Assembly: GCF_020911885.1 (NCBI RefSeq)
Contig: NZ_CP087132.1
Location: forward strand, 3,498,456 to 3,562,455
Direction: 5' to 3'
DNA: 64,000 nucleotides
Source of the DNA: Flavobacterium acetivorans
GTDB taxonomy: Bacteria > Bacteroidota > Bacteroidia > Flavobacteriales > Flavobacteriaceae
The translations under genes were made by a program, and so were the position numbers. Under the pieces are notes generated by a model. The model was not told where the DNA came from. It ran no database searches and saw nothing but the letters and a program-made list of their open reading frames with translations. This document shows positions 48,002 through 56,064 of the stretch, piece after piece; positions within the stretch are counted from its first letter, which is position 1, and each line of letters opens with the position of its first letter.

Positions 48002-48060
48002 AACCATTAAGAAATCAAGATTAAGAACAACTCTTAAATTACCTCAATACCTTAATGGTT
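48002..48060. repeat. TTAAG-type inverted repeat, second copy
   Basis: 10-base arms AACCATTAAG (48002-48011) and its complement (48051-48060), with the same outer sequence as the perfect repeat at 45740-45803 but a diverged centre. Confidence 0.55.
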
Positions 48061-48084
48061 CAAATATATAAATTGCAAAAAATC

Positions 48085-48882
48085 CTAATTCAATATAAAT
48101 CGGCGAACGACCTCAGCCACACCATGATCATTGTTTGAAGCCACAATCACATCGGCTCTGTCTCTTAATTCTGGATTCACATTATCGACCCAAACTCCTA
48201 ATCCGGCATATTCTACCATTGTCAAATCATTACCCGCGTTACCAACAGCAATAATTTCGCTTTGTTTAATATCGAGTTTTTCTGCCAGTATTTTTATGCT
48301 CGCCGCCTTATCAATGCCATTTTGGGCCACCTCAAGGAAAAAAGGTTTGGACATACTCGCACTCAAATGCGGCATAGCCGCTTTCAAATCTTTTTCGACT
48401 TCCTTTAAATAAGTTGGTTCTTCCAATAAAATGCATTTCACAGCCGAAGAAGGCACCGCTTGTTTAAAATCAGCCACTTTATTATGTTCTAAACCCGTTA
48501 TGTTTTTTTCGATATCAATGAACTCGGAATCGGTTTCACTTACAATTTTCCCATCAACATAAGTAATGATATGCGTTTTACTTTCCAGACTGTAATCATA
48601 CAATTCATGTATTTGTTGTTGGGTCAAAGTTTGTTCAAATATCACTTTATCCTCTTTCAAATCCGTAATCACCGCTCCATTATAAGAAATCATATAGGAA
48701 TTATCCAATTGCAATTCCTTTGCAAAAGGAAGCATCGCAGGGGTTGGCCTTCCGGATGCCAAAATAACATAAACCCCCAATTCCTGCGCTTTAAAAAGCA
48801 TCTCTTTATTTTCGTCCGAAATTTTATGGTCGTCCGTCAACAGGGTATCATCCATGTCTAAAACCAACATTTTATATTTCAT
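48085..48882 (-). CDS. Cof-type HAD-IIB phosphatase
   Basis: 265 residues. The HAD motifs are complete: MLVLDMDDTLLTDD at the N-terminus (nucleophile and acid Asp), ILASGRPTPAM for motif II, a Lys in the cap/core junction and GNAGNDLTMVEYAG for the metal site (usually GDxxND, here GNxxND). The C2 cap lies between about 85 and 190. Such Cof enzymes dephosphorylate sugar phosphates and FMN/PLP with broad range. It is followed, on the same strand, by no near gene; a repeat cluster lies beyond. Confidence 0.88.
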   Translation of the reverse strand: MKYKMLVLDMDDTLLTDDHKISDENKEMLFKAQELGVYVILASGRPTPAMLPFAKELQLDNSYMISYNGAVITDLKEDKVIFEQTLTQQQIHELYDYSLESKTHIITYVDGKIVSETDSEFIDIEKNITGLEHNKVADFKQAVPSSAVKCILLEEPTYLKEVEKDLKAAMPHLSASMSKPFFLEVAQNGIDKAASIKILAEKLDIKQSEIIAVGNAGNDLTMVEYAGLGVWVDNVNPELRDRADVIVASNNDHGVAEVVRRFILN

Positions 48883-48903
48883 TTTCTTTCGTTTAAACCT
48901 TTT

Positions 48904-48944
48904 AAAAAGAAAAACCCTGACGACAAAATCGCATCAAGGTTTTT
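48904..48944 (-). terminator. Terminator of the DUF2007 gene
   Basis: An 11-bp stem (48910-48920 with 48934-48944) with one G-U pair on the minus strand, followed by U-rich sequence. Confidence 0.6.
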
Positions 48945-48966
48945 ATACTTTTCAATAAATAGGCTA

Positions 48967-49185
48967 TTAAATACTCAATCTAAATTCTTCAATAACCGGA
49001 TTCACTTTTGCAAATTCCGTTTCCTGAACAAACAATTCTACCGCTGATCCCGAAGTTCCAAAACCAGCCAATCTAGCCGATTGAATATTGTCTTTCATTA
49101 CGACATCAATACCGGCTACTTCGATTCTTTCTTTCAAGGCCATGGCTAAAATTTCACTTCCTGAAAACACTTTCATTAATCCCAT
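48967..49185 (-). CDS. DUF2007 family protein
   Basis: 72 residues, near the family's usual size. It begins MGLMKVFSGSEILAMALKERIEVAGI and continues VVMKDNIQSARLAGFGTSGSAVELFVQETEFAKVNPVIEEF, the DUF2007 pattern of one beta-alpha-beta-beta-alpha unit, which resembles signal-transducing PII-like ACT folds. Ligand and partners are unknown. It lies 28 bases downstream of the RelE-type toxin stop on the same strand, so it may share that transcript. Confidence 0.8.
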   Translation of the reverse strand: MGLMKVFSGSEILAMALKERIEVAGIDVVMKDNIQSARLAGFGTSGSAVELFVQETEFAKVNPVIEEFRLSI

Positions 49186-49213
49186 GCTACTATTTTATAT
49201 CTAAAATTATTTT

Positions 49214-49513
49214 TTACTTGTTTAATTTACTTGGATTTTGACTTGTGTCAAAAATTTGAAGGATCCTAATTTCAATTTCACTATGAACTTTATAAATAAT
49301 CTTAAAGTCTCTAACAATCATTCTTCTATATGGCTCTCCTAAAATCTCATCAACTTGATACTGCTCCGCATAATGAATATTTTTGCTTTCCTTTACAATA
49401 TCATGAATAACGTTTCTCGCTCCTTGAAGTGATTTTATTTTAATGAAATCAAAAATTAATCTTAAATCTTCTTTAGCTTGGTCATCCCAAAGTATCTTTA
49501 TTGGCCTTTGCAT
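49214..49513 (-). CDS. RelE/ParE-type toxin (intact)
   Basis: 99 residues. The fold pattern is that of ParE/RelE toxins: IKILWDDQAKEDLRLIFDFI, helix 2, then the strand EPYRRMIVRDFKIIYKV and IRILQIFDTSQNP at the end. Toxins of this group cleave ribosome-bound mRNA or poison gyrase; which one cannot be told. The start ATG at 49513 follows the antitoxin stop by one base (TAATATG), so the pair is translationally coupled. The reading frame is intact, unlike the one at 47564. Confidence 0.88.
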   Translation of the reverse strand: MQRPIKILWDDQAKEDLRLIFDFIKIKSLQGARNVIHDIVKESKNIHYAEQYQVDEILGEPYRRMIVRDFKIIYKVHSEIEIRILQIFDTSQNPSKLNK

Positions 49514-49514
49514 A

Positions 49515-49760
49515 TTACCAATTCTCAATTTCTTTTTCCAAATCTTCAAGCGTGGTAAATTTCCCTGATGAGATTCGTTCATCGGCTTCATTCACCAAAT
49601 TGATATACTCCTCTTTTGAGACAGGATACCCTTTAGCGTCATAAACCAATACTTCTTTATCTAATATATGCTTAAAAGCCAATACTTTTTTAAGCTTAGA
49701 TTCGTCTTCTATATGAAGCAACCAATCCAATAATTCCAGTTTTTTAGCAGAAATATCCAT
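49515..49760 (-). CDS. Antitoxin paired with the RelE/ParE toxin
   Basis: 81 residues. It begins MDISAKKLELLDWLLHIEDESKL and has VSKEEYINLVNEADERISSGKFTTLEDLEKEIENW at the end, the part that should wrap the toxin. The N-terminal KLELLDWLLHIEDES is alike to KLELIDKIIHTEDQS of the antitoxin at 47329, so the two loci are related. It lies directly before its toxin. The -7 box is at 49777-49784. Confidence 0.85.
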   Translation of the reverse strand: MDISAKKLELLDWLLHIEDESKLKKVLAFKHILDKEVLVYDAKGYPVSKEEYINLVNEADERISSGKFTTLEDLEKEIENW

Positions 49761-49776
49761 CGTATTTGTTTTGTAT

Positions 49777-49784
49777 CAAAAGTA
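49777..49784 (-). promoter_or_regulatory. -7 box of the intact toxin-antitoxin operon
   Basis: A perfect TACTTTTG on the minus strand, 16 bases before the antitoxin ATG. No TTG at the usual distance. Confidence 0.45.
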
Positions 49785-49847
49785 CTAAATTATCTTTATA
49801 CCCTATAAAATCAAAAACGATAAGAAGTACGTTGAATTGAAAATTGT

Positions 49848-50495
49848 TTACTCTACACTGTTGTCTTCTTCCTCTTCTTCTTCGTCATCAATTTCAAAAA
49901 GGAAAGGCTCTTCCATCATTTTATCTGCAAGGCTTTCAATTCTTTCAGACAGCTGTTCTGTGAAAATAATGCGTTGTGTTCTAGCAATACTGTTCGAAAT
50001 ACGCATAATTTTAGTCTCATGACGCAATTTCAAAATTGGATCTGCATCATCAATGATAAACATTTTCAATCGGTTGACATTGTAACCTGCCGTACTAAAC
50101 ATATCGCTCAACTTATTGGGTGTTCCTATCAACACGTCAATTCCGGTAGAAATATAGTTTTTATCATAGTCCATATCTCCTTTATCATGAACACCATAGA
50201 TTTCCAGATTGCTATATTTTCCAAACTTTTCAAAAAGCTCAACCATTTCCAGTACTTTGGTTTTGTCTTCAACAATAATCAAAGCTCTTGGAGATTCTTC
50301 GGTTTCACCAACCAATTTTTGAATGACATTAAGGACAATAGTAGTGGTTTTTCCGCTTCCTTTTGGTGCAACAATAATGCAATCGGCGCCACTTTTTATA
50401 GTCGAAAAAGTTTCCTGCTGCATCGCATTGGCTTCGGTTAAACCGTTGTCAATTAAATTTTGCTTTAGGTCTTCGTTTATTTTTTTTAATTTCAT
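49848..50495 (-). CDS. DEAD-box-like protein with only the first RecA domain
   Basis: 215 residues. It has the Q-motif region GLTEANAMQQETFSTIKSG, Walker A APKGSGKTTT, motif Ib GTPNKLSD and a degenerate motif II, IDDADP, in place of DEAD. The second RecA (helicase C) domain is missing: after IIFTEQLSERIESLADKMMEEPFLFEI the chain ends in an acidic tail of about 14 residues rich in Glu. ATP binding is possible but helicase action alone is not. I think homologues exist in other flavobacteria, so it may be a true short protein. It lies 56 bases downstream of the NtrC-type gene, with a hairpin between. Confidence 0.75.
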   Translation of the reverse strand: MKLKKINEDLKQNLIDNGLTEANAMQQETFSTIKSGADCIIVAPKGSGKTTTIVLNVIQKLVGETEESPRALIIVEDKTKVLEMVELFEKFGKYSNLEIYGVHDKGDMDYDKNYISTGIDVLIGTPNKLSDMFSTAGYNVNRLKMFIIDDADPILKLRHETKIMRISNSIARTQRIIFTEQLSERIESLADKMMEEPFLFEIDDEEEEEEDNSVE

Positions 50496-50511
50496 AATTT
50501 AATTTTAAATT

Positions 50512-50548
50512 TTGAATTTAAGATTTTGGATATAAATCTTAAATTCAA
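50512..50548. repeat. Perfect 15-bp inverted repeat between regulator and DEAD-like gene
   Basis: Positions 50512-50526 pair with 50534-50548 around a 7-base loop. No U-run follows on the minus strand, so termination would be partial at best. Confidence 0.5.
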
Positions 50549-50551
50549 CAA

Positions 50552-51715
50552 TTATTTACTTGCAAAGAGTTTTACATCACTCTCCGAAATTTCGCTTCCG
50601 CCAAGGATAATCAAACGTTCCACCACGTTTCTCAATTCACGTATATTTCCTGTCCAATCGTATTCCTGTAGTAATTTGACCGCATCGGGAGAAAATTTCT
50701 TCAAGGCATTTCCTTGCTCGGAAGCAATTTTTGCCGCAAAATGCGAAATCAACATCGGAATATCTTCTCTTCTTTCGTTCAAAGAAGGCACTTTTATCAA
50801 TATTACCGCCAATCGATGGTATAAATCCTCGCGGAAACGACCTTCGGCAATTTCTGTTTTCAAATCTTTATTGGTCGCCGCAATCACACGAACATCTACT
50901 TTGATATCCTTATCTGCGCCGACTCTGGTAATCATGCTTTCCTGCAAGGCGCGCAATACTTTGGCCTGAGCCGAAAGACTCATATCGCCAATTTCATCCA
51001 AGAAAATAGTTCCTTTGTCAGCCGCTTCGAATTTTCCGGCGCGATCTTTCACCGCCGAGGTAAAAGCACCTTTTACATGACCAAAAAGCTCACTTTCAAT
51101 CAATTCAGAAGGAATTGCGGCACAATTAACTTCAATTAAAGGGAAACTGGCGCGCTCGCTTTTTTCATGCAATTGATGCGCAACGAGTTCTTTTCCGGTT
51201 CCATTAGGTCCCGTGATAAGCACTCTGGCTTCGGTTTGGGCTACTTTATCGATCATCACTTTGATATGATCAATCGCTTCGCTTTCACCAATTATCTCGT
51301 AGTTTTTACTTACTTTTTTCTTTAAAATCTTATTTTCTACTACAAGTTGTTTCCTGTCTAATGCATTTCTAACCGTATTGAGCAATCGGTTTAAATCCGG
51401 TGGTTTCGAAATATAATCAAAAGCCCCTAAGCGCATTGTATTGATGGCTGTTTCCATGTCACCATGACCGGAAATCATCACCATTGGAATCTCGGGTTTT
51501 ATTTTTTTGACCGCTTCAAGCAATTCAACTCCATCCATTTTGGGCATTTTAATGTCGCACAGAACGAGGTCATAATCGTTATTTTTTATTTTATCAAATC
51601 CGGCAACGCCGTCTTCGGCTTCTTCTACTTGATAACTGTCGCTTTCTTCCGAAAGTATTTTAGTCAATACTCTTCGAATTGCTGCTTCGTCCTCTATGAT
51701 TAATATTTTACTCAT
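50552..51715 (-). CDS. NtrC-type response regulator without a DNA-binding domain
   Basis: 387 residues. Residues 1-120 are a receiver domain with phospho-acceptor Asp54 (DLVLCDIKMPKMDG) and Lys in YISKPPD. The AAA+ domain (about 140-370) has GPNGTGKELVA (Walker A), GAFTSA (the sigma-54 contact loop, usually GAFTGA), FLDEIGDMS (Walker B) and R-fingers (GRFREDLYHRL). It ends at NVVERLIILGGSEISESDVKLFASK without the Fis-type helix-turn-helix. It may activate sigma-54 promoters from solution or with a partner. The NatAB genes lie upstream on the same strand, 48 bases away. Confidence 0.88.
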   Translation of the reverse strand: MSKILIIEDEAAIRRVLTKILSEESDSYQVEEAEDGVAGFDKIKNNDYDLVLCDIKMPKMDGVELLEAVKKIKPEIPMVMISGHGDMETAINTMRLGAFDYISKPPDLNRLLNTVRNALDRKQLVVENKILKKKVSKNYEIIGESEAIDHIKVMIDKVAQTEARVLITGPNGTGKELVAHQLHEKSERASFPLIEVNCAAIPSELIESELFGHVKGAFTSAVKDRAGKFEAADKGTIFLDEIGDMSLSAQAKVLRALQESMITRVGADKDIKVDVRVIAATNKDLKTEIAEGRFREDLYHRLAVILIKVPSLNERREDIPMLISHFAAKIASEQGNALKKFSPDAVKLLQEYDWTGNIRELRNVVERLIILGGSEISESDVKLFASK

Positions 51716-51763
51716 CTACATTTAATTTATTTGGCTCTGAAAAATCAAAAACTATACCTTTTA

Positions 51764-53080
51764 TTAGTATTTAAGCCATTTGTATAATTCTTTCCAAGTG
51801 GGTTTCTTACCATACATCAATATTCCTACTCGGTATATTTTGGCGGCAAACCAAACTACTGCAAAGAAAGTTGCAAATAATAAGGTCACTGATATCGCAA
51901 TTTGCCACAAAGGTACGCCAAAAGGAATTCGCATTAGCATGACAATGGGTGAGGTAAGCGGAATCATCGAAAAAACTACCGCTATTGTCCCATTGGGATC
52001 GCTCATTACACTGAAAAAACCAACATAAACACTCAACATCAATGGCATAATAATAGGCAACAGAAACTGCTGTGAATCCGTTTGATTGTCAACCGCTGCG
52101 CCAATGGCTGCATAAAAAGAACTGTATAGAAAATAACCTCCTATAAAATAAACAACGAAACCGATAAGAATACTCGCTATAGGCAAATTCCACAACTCTT
52201 TGATATACATCTGGGCCGTACTGGTAAATTCCTGTTGGGCTTGTTGCATTAATTCTGGTGAAACCTTGGCTGTTGGCCCCACATTGACACCAAAAAACAT
52301 CGAAGCGGCAAACATCAAAGAAAGTCCTATAACCGCCCAAATAAAGAACTGAAGGATTCCCGCCAGTGAGGTTCCAATAATTTTACCAATCATCAACTGG
52401 AATGGTTTCACAGATGAAATGATGATCTCGATAATTCGATTTGTTTTTTCTTCGATAACACTGCGCATCACCATGTTTCCGTAGATAATGATGAACATCA
52501 TAATGAGATAACCAAATCCGCCGCCAATGGCAATTTTTATTTCATTCAATCCTTTTACACTTTCCTCACCAGAAGCTTTGGCTAAACTAATACTGACTTT
52601 GGATTGGGCTTTTTTAATAGCCAAAGTGTCCAAATGTGCCTTTTCGAGATTGAGTTTAGTAATCTTTTTGGCAATTGTATTTTGTACATTTTCAATAAAT
52701 GCAATACTAGGACTGCTGTTTGATATGAACTGAATCTTGCTTTCCAAATCGGCAATATGCGTCGTTTTTGGGATTACTAATAAACCTTCGTAGCTTTCTT
52801 TTGTAATACTGTCCTTGAGAAATTTTGTATCAATTAACGATAAATCAAAGTATTTATAATCGTCTTTACTGCTGTTTTGAGACGTAAAATCTTTAACAAA
52901 AAGGCCTGATTCATCATGGATGGCAATTCGTTTGGTATCTGCTTTCATGGAACTCAAATAACCCACAAAAGCGGCTATTGCCACAAACAATAACGGACTT
53001 AAAAATGTCATTACAATAAAGGATTTATTACGCACCTTGGCAATAAATTCCCTTTTTATGATTAGTGATACAATACTCAT
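51764..53080 (-). CDS. ABC-2 type permease (NatB-like)
   Basis: 438 residues. One helix near the start (SFIVMTFLSPLLFVAIAAFVGYL), a large extracytoplasmic domain (about 45-185), then five more helices from IAIGGGFGYLIMMFIIIYG to LLFATFFAVVWFAAKIY. EEKTNRIIEIIISSVKPFQLMIGKIIG is the conserved ABC-2 coupling region. It pairs with the ATPase encoded 93 bases upstream to form an exporter of the NatAB type (sodium or an organic substrate). A repeat of the TTAGA type lies between the two genes. Confidence 0.9.
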   Translation of the reverse strand: MSIVSLIIKREFIAKVRNKSFIVMTFLSPLLFVAIAAFVGYLSSMKADTKRIAIHDESGLFVKDFTSQNSSKDDYKYFDLSLIDTKFLKDSITKESYEGLLVIPKTTHIADLESKIQFISNSSPSIAFIENVQNTIAKKITKLNLEKAHLDTLAIKKAQSKVSISLAKASGEESVKGLNEIKIAIGGGFGYLIMMFIIIYGNMVMRSVIEEKTNRIIEIIISSVKPFQLMIGKIIGTSLAGILQFFIWAVIGLSLMFAASMFFGVNVGPTAKVSPELMQQAQQEFTSTAQMYIKELWNLPIASILIGFVVYFIGGYFLYSSFYAAIGAAVDNQTDSQQFLLPIIMPLMLSVYVGFFSVMSDPNGTIAVVFSMIPLTSPIVMLMRIPFGVPLWQIAISVTLLFATFFAVVWFAAKIYRVGILMYGKKPTWKELYKWLKY

Positions 53081-53101
53081 TTATATTAGATTGTTAGATT
53101 T

Positions 53102-53161
53102 TTAGACATTCTTAGATTTCTTAGACGTTCTCTGATTTAATCTAAAATCTAAGAAGTCTAA
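53102..53161. repeat. Inverted repeat inside the NatA-NatB gap
   Basis: Arms at about 53102-53119 and 53145-53161 pair over 17 bases with one mismatch. The words TTAGA and TCTAA recur several times. It looks like another short intergenic repeat family. Confidence 0.5.
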
Positions 53162-53173
53162 CGTTCTAAATAT

Positions 53174-54094
53174 CTATCGTGTTACTGTTTGAATAAAAAT
53201 ATCGTTTACGCTTGGAATTTTTTCCACAAAATGGGTTACTTGCCCTCGTTGCGTCAATACGTTCAATAATTCATTAGGCATGGACTTCCCCAATTGAATT
53301 TCGAGTTTCAACTCGTTATTAAGCGATTTAAAATTAGCCGGACCTACGGTAAATTTTTGAGTAATATCATACATCAAACCCTCAACATTATCCGATAAAA
53401 TCCCAACTTCAAAGCTATTGGTCTTAAATTGTCTTTTTACATCTTCGAGCTTGCCTTCAATCAGTTTATTCGATTTGTGAATGAGTGCAATATGATCACA
53501 AAGTTCTTCCACGCTTTCCATTCGATGCGTAGAAAAAATTATGGTAGCACCATCTTCTCGCAATTTCAAAATTTCATCTTTAATGACATTTGCATTTACA
53601 GGATCGAAACCGGAGAAAGGTTCGTCAAAAATCAACAACTTCGGTTTGTGCAATACGCAAACCACAAACTGGATTTTTTGAGCCATTCCTTTCGAAAGTT
53701 CTTGGATTTTCTTGTTCCACCAACCTTGAATTCCCAATCGGTCAAACCAATATTCCAATTGCTTTTTGGCTTCTTCCTTAGACAATCCTTTCATTTGAGC
53801 CAAATACAAGCATTGTTCTCCCACTTTCATACTTTGGTACAATCCTCTTTCTTCGGGAAGATAGCCTATGTATTGCACATGTTTTGGCTGTAATTTTTCA
53901 CCATCAAGGATAATTTCGCCGCTATCGGGTAAAGTGATTTGGTTTATGACTCGAATAAGAGACGTTTTTCCGGCACCATTTGGACCTAAAAGGCCATAAA
54001 TACTGCCTTGGGGAACGGTTAATGAAACTTCGTTAAGCGCTACGTAATCACCATATTGCTTCACGACTTTATTGACTTCTAATAAGGTATTCAT
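53174..54094 (-). CDS. ABC transporter ATP-binding protein (NatA-like)
   Basis: 306 residues. The ATPase domain has Walker A GPNGAGKTSLIR, Q-loop YLPEERGLYQSM, the signature ELSKGMAQKIQFV, Walker B LLIFDEPFSGFDP and the switch His FSTHRMES. After about 215 a C-terminal domain follows (DVKRQFKTNSFEVGIL, then VTHFVEKIPSVNDIFIQTV), as in NatA proteins. The YLPEERGLY phrase is typical of that group. It is first in the NatA-NatB-regulator run. Confidence 0.92.
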   Translation of the reverse strand: MNTLLEVNKVVKQYGDYVALNEVSLTVPQGSIYGLLGPNGAGKTSLIRVINQITLPDSGEIILDGEKLQPKHVQYIGYLPEERGLYQSMKVGEQCLYLAQMKGLSKEEAKKQLEYWFDRLGIQGWWNKKIQELSKGMAQKIQFVVCVLHKPKLLIFDEPFSGFDPVNANVIKDEILKLREDGATIIFSTHRMESVEELCDHIALIHKSNKLIEGKLEDVKRQFKTNSFEVGILSDNVEGLMYDITQKFTVGPANFKSLNNELKLEIQLGKSMPNELLNVLTQRGQVTHFVEKIPSVNDIFIQTVTR

Positions 54095-54189
54095 GCTGAA
54101 TTTTTGAATTTTCTTCGTCAGTTCGGCCTTTTTGGCTTCGCGGGTGTAAAAGTAAATAATTAGTAGCGAAATGCTTGTGATTGTTACAT

Positions 54190-54222
54190 AAAAAAACCCA
54201 TCCTCATTTTTACAAGGATGGG
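54190..54222 (-). terminator. Terminator of grpE-dnaJ
   Basis: An 8-bp perfect stem (54197-54204 with 54215-54222), 10-base loop, then U-run on the minus strand. Confidence 0.8.
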
Positions 54223-54262
54223 AATTTGTATCTTAATAAAAGCGATTAATGCAGTTTTCTAT

Positions 54263-55378
54263 TTAAGAGAACATATCTTTCACTTTTTCAAAAAAGGATT
54301 TGTCTGATTTTTCAGGATTTGGAATAAAATTTTCGTCGGTAATATTTTTCTCGAAAAATTGTTTTTGTTCCTTGTTCAATGTTTTTGGAGTCCAAACATT
54401 TACATGCACCAGTAAATCTCCGCTACCATATCCATTGATACTTGGAATTCCTTTTCCTTTTAGTCTAAGAATCTTACCGGATTGAATTCCTTCTTCCAAT
54501 TTGATTCTTACTTTACCATTGATTGCTTCGATATCCTTAGAAACTCCCAAAATTGCTTCTGGAAAACTTACATATAAATCATAATGCAAATTTTCTCCTT
54601 CACGTTTCAAGAATTCATGTTCTAACTCTTCGATAGCTACAATTAAATCTCCTGGAATGCTGTTTCCTGGCGCATCATTTCCTTTATTGGAAACTTTCAA
54701 TTGCATACCGTCAACAACTCCTGCCGGAATTTTTATAGAAACGGTTTCATCTTCTAGAATCATCCCTTGCGAATCCGCATTGGATGGTTTTTTGTCTAAA
54801 ATTTGACCTGATCCGCCACAACTAGGACAAGTAGAAGCCGATTGCATTCTGCCCAAAATGGTATTGGTCACACGCATTACCTGCCCTTGACCATTACAAG
54901 TAGAACAGGTTTTGTATGTTACTCCGGGAGCCTGAACTTTGCGTTTTACTTTTACTTTTTTCTCAACACCATTAGCAATTTCCTCCAAACTCAATTTCAC
55001 TTTGATACGCAAATTACTTCCTTTGGCGCGACGTACTCCGCCTCCGCTTCTGCTTCCGCCGAAACCGCCGAAACCACCACCAAAAATATCACCAAACTGG
55101 CTGAAAATATCGTCCATGTTCATGCCGCCATGACCACCGCCAAATCCGCCTGAACCATCAAAAGCTTGGTGTCCGTATTGGTCGTATTTTGCTTTTTTAT
55201 CGGCATCACCTAAAATTTCATAGGCCTCAGCAGCTTCTTTAAACTTATCTTCTGCCGATTTGTCTCCAGGGTTTTTGTCAGGATGAAACTCAATGGCTTT
55301 CTTTCTGTAGGCTTTCTTTATCGCCGCAGCATCAGCGCTTCTTGAAACACCTAATATCTCGTAAAAATCTTTTTTCAT
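54263..55378 (-). CDS. dnaJ: Chaperone DnaJ (one zinc site)
   Basis: 371 residues. The J domain has HPD at 32-34, which stimulates DnaK ATPase. A Gly/Phe-rich part follows (about 72-112). The zinc region normally has four CxxCxGxG motifs; only two are present (CSTCNGQG and CPSCGGSG), with the first and last replaced (YKT before the pair; NADSQGM after). The C-terminal substrate domains follow ([53 protein letters not shown]). Translated 49 bases after grpE in one operon. dnaK is not in the window. Confidence 0.95.
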   Translation of the reverse strand: MKKDFYEILGVSRSADAAAIKKAYRKKAIEFHPDKNPGDKSAEDKFKEAAEAYEILGDADKKAKYDQYGHQAFDGSGGFGGGHGGMNMDDIFSQFGDIFGGGFGGFGGSRSGGGVRRAKGSNLRIKVKLSLEEIANGVEKKVKVKRKVQAPGVTYKTCSTCNGQGQVMRVTNTILGRMQSASTCPSCGGSGQILDKKPSNADSQGMILEDETVSIKIPAGVVDGMQLKVSNKGNDAPGNSIPGDLIVAIEELEHEFLKREGENLHYDLYVSFPEAILGVSKDIEAINGKVRIKLEEGIQSGKILRLKGKGIPSINGYGSGDLLVHVNVWTPKTLNKEQKQFFEKNITDENFIPNPEKSDKSFFEKVKDMFS

Positions 55379-55427
55379 TTTTATTTTTTCTTTTGTGGAG
55401 TCACACTACTGTGCATCTCTATCAAAT

Positions 55428-56009
55428 TTATTGCCCTGTTACCACTTTTGGGAAACGAATGATTTTATCTCCCAGTTTGTATCCTTTTTCAATAACATCA
55501 ACAATTTTACCTTTTAGTTTAGGTGTAGGAGCCGGAATTTGTGTAATTGCTTCGGCAAAATCAGCATCGAAAGCATCACCTGCCTTAACATCAACTTGCT
55601 CTAAACCTTTGGCTGCTAATGTGCTTTTGAGTTTCTCATGAATAAGTTCCACACCTTTCGCCATCGCCTCATCCTCCGATTTCGCAATTTCGATTATAGC
55701 TCTGTCAAAATCATCCAAAACAGGCAACATCGACATTAAAACATCTTGATTAGCTGTTTTGAATAATTCGATACGTTCTTTTGAAGTTCTTCTTTTGTAA
55801 TTTTCAAATTCAGCAAATAAACGCAAATACTTATCTTTCTCTTTAGCTAAGTCTTGCGCTAATTGTTCTTCAACACTTAATTCATCAATCCCGTTTTGCT
55901 CTGTATTTCCATTTTGCTCTAATGTTGTAGCATCCTCTATCTCTTGATTGATTTCTGTATTATCAGTAGTCATAGTACTTGTATTTTTAAAAATATTCTT
56001 AAACTTCAT
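55428..56009 (-). CDS. grpE: Nucleotide exchange factor GrpE
   Basis: 193 residues. It releases ADP from DnaK. After an acidic N-terminus (EINQEIEDATTLEQNG) the long dimer helix runs about 45-105 (EEQLAQDLAKEKDKYLRLFAEFENYKRRTSKE), then the family motif MLPVLDDFDRAI and the beta domain LKGKIVDVIEKGYKLGDKIIRFPKVVTG. Complete. Its promoter is a consensus box with a TGACA direct repeat over the -33 region. An in-frame ATG lies 12 codons downstream (MTTDNTEINQ) and could also be the start. Confidence 0.95.
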   Translation of the reverse strand: MKFKNIFKNTSTMTTDNTEINQEIEDATTLEQNGNTEQNGIDELSVEEQLAQDLAKEKDKYLRLFAEFENYKRRTSKERIELFKTANQDVLMSMLPVLDDFDRAIIEIAKSEDEAMAKGVELIHEKLKSTLAAKGLEQVDVKAGDAFDADFAEAITQIPAPTPKLKGKIVDVIEKGYKLGDKIIRFPKVVTGQ

Positions 56010-56032
56010 TTTTTACACTTTTCTTTGGATTG

Positions 56033-56064
56033 CAAAAGTACTGCCAATTCTTGTAAAATGTCAA
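56033..56064 (-). promoter_or_regulatory. Promoter of grpE-dnaJ
   Basis: On the minus strand TTG (56064-56062), a 21-base spacer and a perfect TACTTTTG (56040-56033). A TGACA-ATT-TGACA direct repeat (56071-56059) covers the -33 region; no CIRCE element is present. Confidence 0.7.

Noticed and set aside
49974..50441. 155-codon plus-strand open frame
   Set aside because: Mirror of the DEAD-like gene, with no promoter or homology features.
53429..53893. 154-codon plus-strand open frame
   Set aside because: Antisense to the NatA-like ATPase, which has all ABC motifs intact.
54842..55153. Plus-strand frames with Ala/Ser/Thr- or Pro-rich repeats
   Set aside because: They mirror the Gly/Phe-rich and zinc regions of dnaJ.
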